Source: Microvelia longipes (taxonomy: Eukaryota; Arthropoda; Insecta; Hemiptera; Veliidae). From it: a stretch of 64,000 nucleotides of DNA. Below the pieces are notes generated by a model. The model was not told the origin of the DNA, did no database searches, and saw nothing but the letters and a program-made list of their open reading frames with translations. This document shows positions 53,626 through 64,000 of the stretch, in pieces (position 1 is the first letter of the stretch; each line of letters opens with the position of its first letter). A program made the position numbers and the translations under genes. The stretch is taken from contig JACMZG010001913.1 of the NCBI GenBank assembly GCA_018340805.1, forward strand, positions 4,707,244-4,771,243, written 5' to 3'.

Positions 53626-54839
53626 GTAAAAATGTTACAGTATCCAATGACGTCACATCCCAGAGTAAGAAAGACAAAGTAATACTGTAATCACCGTGGT
53701 GTAAGTGCAAAAGACAAGTCCCTTATCTCTAACCAGTGACATCGCTAATAACTTTTTATCTCTCGGGCTTTTTATTTAGAAAAAAAAACTTTTTGATCTT
53801 TCAAATGAAAATGTTTGTTTACAAAAATAAACACTTGAGATGAAGAGGGAAATATTTTTATATCACTTTCCTCTCCGACTTCACCGTCTATGGTTTCCTT
53901 TTGCTGTTAACTTGTCTCTTTAAATATATATTAATTTTTTGTTTCCGCCCATAATACCCACGCGGTTTATTCAACAAACATACAATTCAAAGGGATTAAA
54001 TCCGTCTGAATCTCTTACAATGACAGTGAAATACATTTCTTTCCGATTCTAACGAAGGAAATTCTGATGCGGAGATCCGCAAGACCGGCGAATTTCATTT
54101 AAAATGCTCGCTTTTCCCCTCAACAATCCATTCTTCCTTTCTGGTTTACTTTTCGTAACTTGAGCTGTTGCATTCCTGCTTGTTGTTTATTTTTCTGGGT
54201 TTTCGAAAGATAGACGCTTTTAAAGATTTTACAGGATTAGATTCGCTATAAGTAAAATCTTACATTAAGTTCAAATTTAAAATGTTCTAGCTCATATGCA
54301 GATCTGTACTAATACAGCACCGGCTTTATTCGATTCAGTGCCTCAAAATCATAAATAATCAATTTACCTTTTTTATTTTATTGATACTCAACTACGATTA
54401 AATTGTAATAGGTAATTATGTGATATGATAAGCTCTGATATGTAATATCACGATACAAGGAGTCTGCCCAGTGGCAGATCTTGCTGGGATGATTTATACA
54501 GAGTATGATTGCATTTCTTGTGGTTACATTATGGATTAAACCTATAAGTCTCGGACCTGCTTAGCCTAGAATCCTGCCCATACGAGGAGCAATTTTGATC
54601 CACGCTTATGTATTTTCTGACAATATACAAATGTGTGGAAATCTAAGCCCTCTCATCAGGGACACGTCACACAGAACTTGGCTGAGAGAGGATGTAATTT
54701 TCTTTCGGTTTCATTTAGATTAATTCTTAGTAGGTGTGCGGCCTCTGCCACTTTAATCTACGGGGGGGGGGGCTTTTCCTCAGAAGAAAGACTATGTACA
54801 AGAGGATTGTAACAAAGGACACAAATTTCCAGATAAATA
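53626..54839. other. Mostly unrecognised
   Basis: GACCGGCGAATTTCATTTAA at 54093-54112, then ATGCTCGCTTTTC, resembles an arm of the 11.8-kb palindrome. A 10-base G run is at 54762. Otherwise unremarkable. Confidence 0.35.
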
Positions 54840-55568
54840 AATCGGGTACGGGATACCTCGAAACTTATCCTCGTCACATCGAATTCGCTACGCTCATCCT
54901 CCCAAATTCGGACTCGCTCCGCTCGTTCTCAGAATATGCGATTCGTCAATGTATTCTGCAACACCTCTTCGGACTCTTCGCTCGCCCTTTGATAGTAAAG
55001 TTCGTTTATTTCCAGTGGTCACACATTCAGGTACTGACCACGCTCAAGTTTAACTTTTATGATCTAACGAAAATCATAGATATACTTGTCATATTGAAAT
55101 GAAACTTAGTGTACTTATTTATTACGTGATGGTACACACTTTTACTAAATTTCAAATTAAATTTTCAACACAATTTTTTTCGATTTTGTCAATTTTTAAA
55201 AACGTATACAAGTCATTTGATAAAAAATTGAAGTTATGCTGATGGTGAGATGAAACTTGGCCCATATGTTAATCATACATTTTCCGCGTTTTATGGTTTT
55301 TCGAAGTTTTTGCGGAGTCATTATTGCGGGTTAATGATGTCATAAATAAATTAATTTCTGGATAGGACAACTATAGCATTGAACTGATTTTTGTACAAAG
55401 TTTCAAGTCTCTAGCATAAATACACTAGAAGCTACGATGATAACAGACAGAAAACTTTGCGAAAACCACTCAGGAGGCCTTAAAAACTCCTGAAACTGAT
55501 AATTCCTGTTTCTAATTTTGTGGAAACACAATAATTTTTCTATATACCTACGGTATAAATGTGGAAAA
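54840..55568 (-). mobile_element. Rep-A, longest minus-strand copy
   Basis: Runs from the GGGTACGGGATACC terminus, through ATTCGCTACGCTCATCCTCC, GGACTCGCTCCGCTCGTTCT, GCTGATGGTGAGATGAAACT, GCGGGTTAATGATGTCATAA and GGAGGCCTTAAAAACTCCTG, to TATATACCTACGGTATAAAT. Nearly full length. The 122- and 63-codon frames here are read-throughs. Confidence 0.85.
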
Positions 55569-56655
55569 GCAATAACCCTTAATTTTACTCGCACAAAATG
55601 CTTGACTTAGCAAACCGAGTTTTAGAAGTTTAACAGCTTTGTTGGTAATTTGTGTCTTGTTTCCAAGATTGATTTTTGTGCCAAGTATTATTTAAGATTA
55701 TAAATCCTACTGAACCCACATTGGGTCCAATTTCTAAGATTTCACCCATTCCATTAGTGAATTTTTCCAAGATAAATTCGCTAATACAGAAGAAAAATTA
55801 TAATCAAAACTAATATTCCATTTTCTCTCTCTTCGTGAGAAAACCTTTAGAGATGCCTTATTAATTTTTCCCGATAAAAGGCATTTGTTGGACCCCAGGT
55901 GCTAAATTCTCGTACCTTTTTGAGCATTTTCTTTATCAGATAAAGAAGTAAAAATTATTTTGACTTTATCGTGTGTTTTTATTTCTTTCAACTTCCTACC
56001 TTTCTGTTAGTTTTCCATTTTTATCAGATTTAGAGAAATTTCCTCCTGTGAGGATCCATTTTTCATTTATCTCACGCCATCTTTAAATCACCTGAAAAGA
56101 ACATGGGGCATGATGTTGTAAACCTTCATCATTTATCTCAAAGATAGATTAAAACATGAAAAGAAAGTTAATTTTGAATTTTATTTATACCTGTTAATCA
56201 TGTAATTATATATTGGTTGTCAGGTTAAATAGGTTATGTTATCATCGACTGTCCGTAAATAAATTAAGCCCGAAATTTCAATCATGATTTTTAATTTGTC
56301 AACTGCAATAGTATAATTCCATTAATAATTAATTAAAACATGCGTCTCATTAAAGTGATATATGTATAACATTATTTTACACCCACTAATAGTCCAAGAG
56401 CCCATTGCAAATTTTATAACTTAAATATGGGTAATAAATTAAATTTCATAAAAATATGTCAAATAAATACATCATCATAAATGAGAGGTGTGCTACTCTT
56501 TATCTGCAGACCAACTTCATATAACCATTGTTTGATAGAATATATCTGATTTTTAAATCTTCCAATATCATAAACGTAATATCATGGAGAAAAATGCAAT
56601 TTTAAGGTTTATGTGCGACTTGGGTGCGTCTTGGGGTGTAAGTTAGAGATTTTTG
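55569..56655. other. AT-rich spacer
   Basis: ATTAGTGAATTTTTCCAAGA then TAAATTCGCTAAT at 55756-55786 resembles the centre of the 22.9-kb palindrome. No genes recognised. Confidence 0.35.
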
Positions 56656-56699
56656 AAGATTTAGGTATTCGGGTGGTAACCGCGTCAATGTAGATGAAG

Positions 56700-56743
56700 A
56701 ATCCGACGTTTCGCTTCCACTGTGGGAGGCATCTTCAGGGATG
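56700..56743 (-). ncRNA. Hammerhead-like ribozyme motif, left arm
   Basis: Minus strand: ATCC, CTGAAGA, T, stem II GCcTCC/GGAaGC with CACAGT loop, GAAAC, GTC, GGAT. Stem I ATCC/GGAT is perfect, core boxes are intact and stem II has one mismatch. Confidence 0.6.
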
Positions 56744-56841
56744 TAGGACATCATGGATAGAAACACAATGCTCTACAGAACTGAACTATACTATACTGTT
56801 CAGTTTTGTAGAGCATTGTGTTTCTATCCATGATGTCCTAC

Positions 56842-56885
56842 ATCCCTGAAGATGCTTCCCACATTGGAAGCGAAACGTCGGATTC
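56842..56885 (+). ncRNA. Hammerhead-like ribozyme motif, best stem II in the window
   Basis: ATCC, CTGAAGA (56846-56852), T, stem II GCTTCC/GGAAGC (perfect 6 bp, CACATT loop), GAAAC (56872-56876), GTC, GGAT. Both stems are perfect. The only departure from the consensus is the extra T before stem II. Confidence 0.65.
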
Positions 56886-56929
56886 TTCATCTACATTGAC
56901 GCGGTCACCACCGGAAGACCTAAATCTTC

Positions 56930-57500
56930 ATGACAATAACCGCGGAAGCCTACGCAGTTTATTAGAGATTTTTGTTGTATTGACAGTTATATCTCTGGTT
57001 CTATTTTACTAATTTTGATGTTTAAGAATAGAAATATAAAGAAACAATTTTAAACTGTTAAAAACTAAAAGAAAATATTTAAACACTTTAAAAAAAACAC
57101 AGCACAAACAAAAGTAATAAAATAACAAGATAATATTCATTTTTTCGATAAAAACATAACTCTATTATTAAAATCAAATTAAGACGACTTTAAGAATCTA
57201 AACCTAAACAAAACAGAAGTATTCTTCTTGAAATCGGAAGAGGGGGTAAGAAAAATTCCAAAACTTTGAAAACGGAAAGGTTTCTTTTGCGTCAGGCCTC
57301 TAAGGTGTTTTGTAATCAATCAAATGCTAATCACTAAATCATGTGTACGGGTTTAGTAGGTTTGCGGAAATTTCTGTTTTCCACAAAACTACCGCAAATT
57401 GTTTAAGAACGTCCCATACGATATCATAGGTTGGAATTTGAGCTGTCACCGCTCGCAACGGACGGACGCATCACTACCGCAGTATTGAAACTAGACGTTA
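56930..57500. other. AT-rich spacer
   Basis: Begins with ATAACCGCGGAAGCCTACGC, which also follows the 22.9-kb palindrome and so belongs to the same element. The remainder is unrecognised. Confidence 0.4.
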
Positions 57501-57657
57501 CAGCGAGCCATTTGGTTAACACTTCTAGTATGTATAATTACTGTATAGGTAGGTATTTGAGTATAGCTAGTGAGAGCTAGAATCTTATAACTATATTCCT
57601 ATCTCACTGCCAGCTGAAACAACTAATATAATATAAGTGTTAACCAAATGGCTCGCT
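57501..57657. mobile_element. Small MITE, 23-bp terminal inverted repeats
   Basis: AGCGAGCCATTTGGTTAACA (57502) is mirrored by TGTTAACCAAATGGCTCGCT (57637-57656). ACTTCTAGTA occurs after both repeats. About 157 bp, no coding capacity. Confidence 0.88.
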
Positions 57658-58374
57658 ACAACTTCTAGTAGTATTGAATACACCTTTATTGTATCGTTGA
57701 AACCTTACATATTAATTCCCTACTCTCGTCCCAGTAGATAAGACCCGATTTAAAATCCCACTCGAGACGATGTCGTTCTCATTTATTCTGCGACCACCAC
57801 TGATGGTATAACGAAGAGCATTACTGATTACCATTTGTAAACTCTCGAACCCTCTAATACTCTTTGTAATACTCTGAGTTTTTAAGTCAGGAAATATCCC
57901 AAACTAAATATTAGTTATTAACCTTTTAAATCTTGCAAATCTGCCCCTCACTAAGCCAGCTTTTGCTTCCAAAGCGTTTTACCATAAAGGGCGGTTCCCG
58001 GATATCTACTGTATTTGTTTAGGATAGGGAATGGAGTCAGAAATTGATTTCAGTTCTACCTTTCCTTTCAAAGAAAAAAAAAAACTTTGAAGATCACATT
58101 TGTTGTCATTTTGAAACGCTAAATTGGATATGCTAGATAGCTACACATTTTAATTGTATTTATTTTATGCTGTGGCACCATTGAGTCCACTTATTATACT
58201 GACTGACTGTCCTATAAGCTAACCATGGTGGATTTTGGGGACATCTTTCTTAACCACCTTTTTCTCGTTTAACAGCATTAATCCTGAGGTGAGCAGTCGA
58301 AATCTTTGATACATCAATATATATCTACGAAAGTATATGTTTACTATTTATGTTTTATTCAATGGTCCTGTAGT
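57658..58374. other. Spacer
   Basis: No repeats or coding segments recognised. Confidence 0.35.
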
Positions 58375-58530
58375 ATAGCACATGGCTAAAATCAGTTGAC
58401 AGCGCGCCTAAAATATGCGAGGGAATGATTTCTATTGGTTCAGGCCGACCAGCTCTTTCCCCCTCCATCTCATGGCAACCTCGGTACAAAAAATTACTTT
58501 TTTTCGTACACATAATCATAAAAAGGCAAC
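58375..58530. mobile_element. Solo end of the 28.9-kb type element
   Basis: AGCACATGGCTAAAATCAGT then TGACAGCGCGCC and TCTATTGGTTCAGGCCGACC, matching in reverse the right end at 29730-29810. No opposite end was found nearby. Confidence 0.65.
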
Positions 58531-58965
58531 ACTGACTTTAAAAATTTGTTTTTAAAAGACTAGCATTGCCTCATAAATAACGTAAGTCGTTTAGATCAAA
58601 TAATCAGAATAAATGTTTACAAAATAAATAATATTAAGAGTATTTTGGTAAAAAAAAATATCGGAATAGAAAAGAAAAATATTTGAGACTAACAAGGCAA
58701 GAATAAGACTGGAAAAAGTTTAAATTTCTCAATTTGTATTTACATCTAAAAAAAAAGTAAAAACAACTTTTTCTAGACCTAAAGAAACATTTTCACTGAA
58801 ACAAAGAAATTCTGGTTAAAATGTAAAATAATGGAAGAGTTTAAGGGTTCTTAATAACTAAGGGATTTTTTTTTATTTTATAAAGGCTTTTGAAATAGTA
58901 ATACCCTTAATATTACACAAAATGCCGCTATTGTAAATTGTGTACATTATAGAAGGACTGTTCAA
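58531..58965. other. A-rich spacer
   Basis: Long A-rich stretches, no recognised family. Confidence 0.35.
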
Positions 58966-59588
58966 TATAGTTATTTATGCCATAAGTCTGAGAAGTGTGT
59001 CTTTATGTCACGGCAATTAGATTTACCGACGAGCGAAGCGAGTCGGGAAAATTGCCAAGACATAAAGACATTCTCAGCCGTATGGCATACACTATTTTTT
59101 TTGAGGTAGCACTCATTAAAAAAAAAATAAAAAATTTGCACTCATTAAACTGCGCTATATACTTAATTGAAAAAAACAAACTTCCAATTATTAGTCACTC
59201 CATATTATCGCCGTCATTAAATTCATCCATAGCTTCACACTTTTACTCAAAAATGTAAAAGCTTTACAAATAAACACACAAAAATTGTCAATTAGAACAC
59301 CTTTTAAAAACGAAAAAAAAATAGTCTACGAACAAAAACAGAAACAAAATAAACGTTTTTAAAGAAAACTCATGAAGTTTTAACACAGATTGTTTTTTGA
59401 ACAAGCTACATTACAGTAATGGCGGCAACATATGAATTACTTTTACGTCCTAGGAGTTTTTTTACATTCATTATTGTCCTCGGAGGTGAAAAGTACTAAA
59501 TAACCTCCTATAACAATAATGATTGGCTTCTCATCCTAAAAACGGTCCAATAAAGTGCTCAATTACGTACTACCTCAAAAAAAATATT
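58966..59588 (-). mobile_element. Rep-B copy 3
   Basis: Inverse orientation: AGTTATTTATGCCATAAGTC, GACGAGCGAAGCGAGTCGGG, TTGAGGTAGCACTCATTAAA, the relic start codon context (TTAAATTCATCCATAGCTTC) and the AATTACGTACTACCTCAAAA end. ATAT on both flanks could be a short target duplication. The frame at 58995-59258 spans the hairpin and is not a gene. Confidence 0.88.
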
Positions 59589-59700
59589 TTTTAAATTAGA
59601 ATTATTTTAGAATATTTTAGAATCAGAATTATTTAGAATATTTATTAGGGCCACGACTTAGACGTCAATGGCCCAGAGATCTTCTACAAGATTAGATTAT

Positions 59701-59865
59701 TTATGTAAAACAGTTGTTTACTGTGCATACATTGACGGACGAAGACAGGCCTGGTGTACGCACGCTAAACTCTGTCCAAGCCTTAAAGTGCAGTCGCTGG
59801 ACTGTTTCTTTTGTTATGACGTACAGGTCAAAATTAATTTCAGCAATATCACTAGGTACACTTTG
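59701..59865 (-). CDS. Candidate terminal exon or retrocopy, unknown
   Basis: On the minus strand a 29-base T run and CACAACTACAG precede an open frame QSVPSDIAEINFDLYVITKE, TVQRLHFKAWTEFSVRTPGL, SSSVNVCTVNNCFT and TAA; AATAAA follows at 59646-59641. That has the look of a 3' splice site, last exon and polyadenylation signal. The alternative is that the A run on the plus strand is a retroposon tail and the frame is chance. A 67-codon plus-strand frame overlaps (59668-59871). No family recognised. Confidence 0.2.
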   Translation of the reverse strand, partial: QSVPSDIAEINFDLYVITKETVQRLHFKAWTEFSVRTPGLSSSVNVCTVNNCFT

Positions 59866-59880
59866 CTGTAGTTGTGATAC

Positions 59881-60151
<271 letters not shown>

Positions 60152-60158
60152 GTTTTAG

Positions 60159-60389
60159 GATTTTTATTGGAAAAGTAGAAGTTGGGAATTCTTAAATACA
60201 TTCAAAAATGTACAAATACTGTTGCGTTGTGCAATGGTTGTAAATAGCAAAGTTCAAGGAGAACCAAGAATAAGGAATAAACCCTATAATGTGTCGCCAC
60301 CGTATTTTTTAGGGAAATACAGAGACTTGGTATCATTGGGGATAGAAAGTATTAAAGAAGCCTATAAAGTTTGTCATTTTCACTCTTAA
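60159..60389 (+). CDS. Candidate terminal exon, 76 codons, unknown
   Basis: Directly after the TA tract, TTTTAG could serve as a splice acceptor. From 60159 the frame reads DFYWKSRSWEFLNTFKNVQI, LLRCAMVVNSKVQGEPRIRN, KPYNVSPPYFLGKYRDLVSL, GIESIKEAYKVCHFHS, stop at 60387-60389. AATAAA follows at 60445-60450. The amino-acid composition is protein-like and not repeat-derived, but no family is recognised and an open stretch this long can occur by chance in 64 kb. The upstream part of any such gene was not found. Confidence 0.25.
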   Translation, partial: DFYWKSRSWEFLNTFKNVQILLRCAMVVNSKVQGEPRIRNKPYNVSPPYFLGKYRDLVSLGIESIKEAYKVCHFHS

Positions 60390-60984
60390 CATCTAACACG
60401 CTTTATGGCGACATACTTTAACATATGTATGTTAACGCATTTTTAATAAATAATGACGGTTGTAAAGTTTTTTGCTGACAGAGAAAGGGGTTTGATTCCT
60501 GTTGACCTATATAAATTAAAGAATACGTATCGACTGGACGAATTTTCACGAAAGTTTTTTACAAAATTAATCCACAGTGATGGGAAGGTTTGAGCCAAGT
60601 CTTAAGATGATTAGGGGCATCTAAAGTGGTTTACAGGGGCATCGAAATATTAAAAAAATCATAGCCTTTTTTGAGAGCATAAAATCATGCATGTCTAGAG
60701 CTATTATTTTAGAGCAGTACATTTACAATATTTTAATGCTAAAAATTTTGATTTTAGAGCTATAATAAGCTTTTTAGGGCAGTAATTAACTTTGAATAAA
60801 GTAATGAATATAACTGACAATGGCCTCGGAATAAGTCTATAAAATTATGTCTATAAGTAACTTACGAACAGGAAATAATAATTGTACTAGTCTCAAAATC
60901 TTTAGGTGTAGTTAAAATAACTTTATAGATTTTTTTTGTAAATTTTATCGTTTTACTGACTTTAAAACACGGATTTCCAGTGAT
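60390..60984. other. AT-rich spacer
   Basis: Short GGGGCATCTAAA/GGGGCATCGAAA words near 60612-60640 foreshadow the GGGGCATAA word of the following array. Confidence 0.35.
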
Positions 60985-61740
60985 TTTGTTAAAACTTGGT
61001 ATAAAGACTAATTTTGAGATGCACTGATTTACAGGCTATGTAGTGATATAAGCAGAAAATGGGAATAGTTGTGCACAGGGGCATAAATTATTAGTTTACT
61101 TCATCTTGATTACATTTAGTATAAAGACTATTTAGAGGGTGCACTGATTTACTGGCTATGTAGTACTATAAGCAGATAAAAGAAAATTGTGGTGCACAGG
61201 GGCATAAGTTATTAGTTTACTTGATTTTGATTAGATTTAGTATAGTATTTAGAGGGTGGACTGATTTACTGGCTATGTAGTGCTATAAGCAGATAAAAGA
61301 AATTGTGGTGCACAGGGGCATAAGTTATTAGTTTACTTGAATTTTGATTAGATTTAGTATAGTATATTTAGAGGGTGGACTGATTTACTGGCTATGTAGT
61401 ACTATAAGCAGATAAAAGAAAATTGTGGTGGACAGGGGCATAAGTTATTAGTTTACTTGATTTTGATTAGATTTAGTATAGTATATTTAGAGGGTGGACT
61501 GATTTACTGGCTATGTAGTGCCAGTTCTTTTATCTGCTATAAGCATATAAAAGAAAATTGTGGTGGACAGGGGTATAAGTTATTAGTTTACTTGATTTTG
61601 ATTAGATTTAGTATAGTATATTTAGAGGGTGCACAGATTAACAGGTTATCTAGTGCTATGCAACTAATTTGCAGGTTCTATGCAGATATAAGGGAGTATT
61701 GTTCCAAAGGGGCATAAACTATTAGTTTACTAGATTTTGA
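60985..61740. repeat. Minisatellite, unit about 119 bp, about 6 copies
   Basis: ACTGATTTACTGGCTATGTA starts units at 61023, 61143, 61260, 61379 and 61498, with a diverged one at 61633. Each contains GTGCACAGGGGCATAAGTTA or a G variant, then TTAGATTTAGTATAG. The outer units are most diverged, as usual. The 86-codon frame at 61457 is repeat-derived. Confidence 0.95.
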
Positions 61741-62027
<287 letters not shown>

Positions 62028-62194
62028 TATTAACTTTGAACTTCCTTTTTAATCCAGCTTATATGGAAAAAATATTTAAATAATATTTTAACAAAAAACT
62101 TTTTATCTTAGCTTTTTGTTTTAATATCTGCTTGGGTCTGACTCAAAATATATGAAGACTGATAATTGCTACATTGACTATTGCACAAAAATAA

Positions 62195-62430
62195 AGAAGC
62201 AAATTCAAGCACGTAAATAAAGAACCAAATTTATGCACTAAAATGAAGAACACAATTTAAGCACAGAAATAAAGATCCAAATTTAAGCACACAAATTAGG
62301 AACCAAATTTAAGCACACAAATTAGGAACCAAATTTAAGCACACAAATTAGGAACCAAATTTAAGCACAGAAATAAAGATCCAAATTTAAGCACAGAAAT
62401 GAAGAACCAAAATTAAGCACAAAAATAAAG
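62195..62430. repeat. Minisatellite, 26-bp unit, about 9 copies
   Basis: CAAATTTAAGCACACAAATT then AGGAAC, alternating with an ACAGAAATAAAGATC variant; the central three units are nearly identical. Confidence 0.93.
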
Positions 62431-62989
62431 TCATGTCATAAGTTTATATATGTTGGAAAGTAGGATTGGCTCCTTCCTTCTTATTACTGTTCCATGGCTG
62501 TCATTCAAAACCTATTATAACAAAAACAAGTGACATCGTTAATAATCGGAGTTACGATTATACACGATATAGGGGACATGAATTGTCCTACGTTTTTTAA
62601 ATTCACTCTCAGCACTTTCCCTTAGTTAAATTTAAAGCTAAAGGGCTACAAAACGCACGTGACATAATACCAGTATAATTTGTTTTAAGGGCTTAAATCC
62701 CCCCACCCTTCTGGAAATAAAAATAATTTTCAATTTTCTCTTCATACGAGGGGGGACGTAGATGGAGAGTTGAAATTTCAGTCCCATTTAAATCCCGTCT
62801 CATCCCTAGATTACAAATTTATATTAAACATTACATATAAATAAACCATGGTTTTAGGAGGGGGAAGGTTTAGAGAGACATACTAGTACTCTCCTCTCTA
62901 AAATATTGAAAGTGGGTGTAGATAGATTCCAAACTCACTTAGTTTCCCGAACAGAGAGTATTTTGATTTCTAACTCCCTAGTCTAAACT
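62431..62989. other. Spacer
   Basis: No repeats or coding segments recognised; CTCTCTAA and TAACTCCCTA words appear toward the right. Confidence 0.35.
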
Positions 62990-63650
62990 GAAGTATTTTA
63001 TTTCCTAACTCTCTAATCCTTAACTCTCTAACTCCCTAGACTTTGGCACAGAAGTATTTTGGTTCCGAACTCTCTGCTTATAGCCGTATGATTATTCTGC
63101 CTTGACTCCTTATGTCAATGGACAGGAATCTTCTATTTTCTAATCCCTTAAGTTTTATGACGGAAGTATATGATTCTCTATTCTCTTCTACTATCTAACT
63201 CCCTATGTTTTAGGACGGGAGTATATGATCCTCTATTCTCTTTTATTTTCTAACTCCCTAAGTTTTAGGACGGAAGTATATGATCCTCTATTCTCTTCTA
63301 TTTTCTAACTCCCTAAGTTTTAGGACGGAAGGATATGATTCTTTATTCTCTTCTATTTTCTAACTCCCTAAGTTTTAGGACGGAAGATATGATTCTTTAT
63401 TCTCTCTACTTAACTCCCAAGTTTTAGGACGGGAGTATATGATCCTCTATTCTCTTCTATTTTCTAACTCCCTAAGTTTTAGGACGGGAGTATATGATCC
63501 TCTATTCTCTTCTACTTTCTAACTCCTAATTATTAGGACGGGTGTATATGATTCTCTATTCTCTTCTGCTATCTAACTCCCTATGTTTTAGGACGGCAGG
63601 ATATGATTCTTTATTCTCTTCAATTTTCTAACTCGCTAGTTTTAAGGACC
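62990..63650. repeat. Minisatellite, unit about 55 bp, about 11 copies
   Basis: TAACTCCCTAAGTTTTAGGA then CGGAAGTATATGAT and TCTATTCTCTTCTATTTTC. The first and last units are strongly diverged; inner units show G/A variants in CGGRAGTAT and a few deletions. Confidence 0.95.
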
Positions 63651-63837
63651 TAAGTATTTTGTTTCTAACTCCCTACTTTTTAGAATAATTGTATTCTGCT
63701 TACCACTTTTTTACTTGATTGATTTGCAGTTAGGCAAAAAATAATAAGACAAAACAAAGTTAACCATTACAGACATGCTATATTCAAGGCTGTTAAATAT
63801 ATCTTAATTCGCGAATGTGTTTTTTCGTCTTCTTTTG

Positions 63838-63840
<3 letters not shown>

Positions 63841-63932
<92 letters not shown>

Positions 63933-63933
63933 T
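63841..63933. repeat. (TA)n microsatellite
   Basis: TA with two phase switches, near the right edge of the window. Confidence 0.97.
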
Positions 63934-64000
63934 GTGTATATTTATTATGTATTTATTTATTCTATAAATAAACAAGGAAGTATCCATATTAGGCAGCTCC

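Larger units (their letters stand above)
56656..56929. mobile_element. Near-perfect palindrome with hammerhead motifs on both arms
   Basis: Arms of about 132 bp meet at a TATACTATA centre (about 56787-56795). Each arm carries AGATTTAGGT, GTAACCGCGTCAATGTAGAT, a hammerhead-like core, GATGTAGGACATCATGGATA and GTTTCTATCC-type sequence. Arms differ at only a few positions. The 64-codon frame at 56818-57012 (with IPEDASHIGSETSDSS) is the core read as protein; a similar frame occurs at 22.8 kb but there is no sign of selection. Confidence 0.9.

Overview
This is repeat-dominated, AT-rich nuclear DNA from a eukaryote, almost certainly an animal and probably an arthropod. The basis is the mix of animal-type LINE remnants, tRNA-derived SINEs, a mariner-type and two hAT-type non-autonomous elements, Penelope-style hammerhead motifs and long (TA)n microsatellites. 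No bacterial operon, rRNA gene, functional tRNA gene or CRISPR array was seen. No host gene can be assigned with confidence. Three short open segments are listed as low-confidence candidate coding exons.

Layout. 1-1260 is featureless AT-rich DNA. About 1260-3900 is a CpG-richer non-repetitive block, followed by a 1-kb satellite of about 31 bp units (4069-5070). 5-16 kb holds fragments of several interspersed families, a mariner-type MITE (7056-7652), a 706-bp long palindrome (11830-12535), a GC-rich retroposon split by a LINE (12690-13625), and SINEs. 17-26 kb has three large minisatellites (about 35, 52 and 53 bp units); two of them abut hammerhead-like motifs. 26.9-30 kb holds three non-autonomous DNA-transposon-like elements, one containing a 98-bp array. 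31-33.2 kb is a GC-rich retroposon next to two hammerhead-like motifs. 34-44 kb mixes fragments, SINE copies and minisatellites. 44-54 kb is the richest transposon zone: two LINE 3' ends, an RNase H pseudogene, a clean hAT-type element with an 8-bp target duplication, and a second copy that sits in a duplicated host segment and itself carries a LINE. 54.8-59.6 kb has a nearly complete Rep-A copy, a hairpin with hammerhead motifs on both arms, and a third Rep-B copy. 59.6-64 kb has candidate exons, a 270-bp poly(A)/(TA)n tract and three more minisatellites.

Working names for the interspersed families: Rep-A (about 720 bp; one end near a TATACC-TAGGTATA palindrome, the other a GTACCCCGTAC end preceded by GAGCGAAGCGAG); Rep-B (about 620 bp; TTTTTTGAGGTAGTA at one end, an inverted-repeat module at the other); Rep-C (GGCGTCCGCAGG termini); Rep-D (about 540 bp, inverted termini); Rep-E (TGATACTACCGAG). 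SINE-A and SINE-B are tRNA-derived families; X is a GC-rich retroposon.

Main observations. (1) At least ten hammerhead-ribozyme-like motifs share CTGANGA, a short stem II, GAAAC and a GTC cleavage triplet, and several have a matching stem I. Most lie in inverted pairs or beside minisatellites, as expected of Penelope-like elements. (2) Insertions can be ordered in time, including a hAT-type element whose empty site survives as a paralogue 1.2 kb away. (3) Several minisatellites appear to have started inside identifiable transposon copies. Everything rests on reading the sequence by eye; family assignments need database searches.
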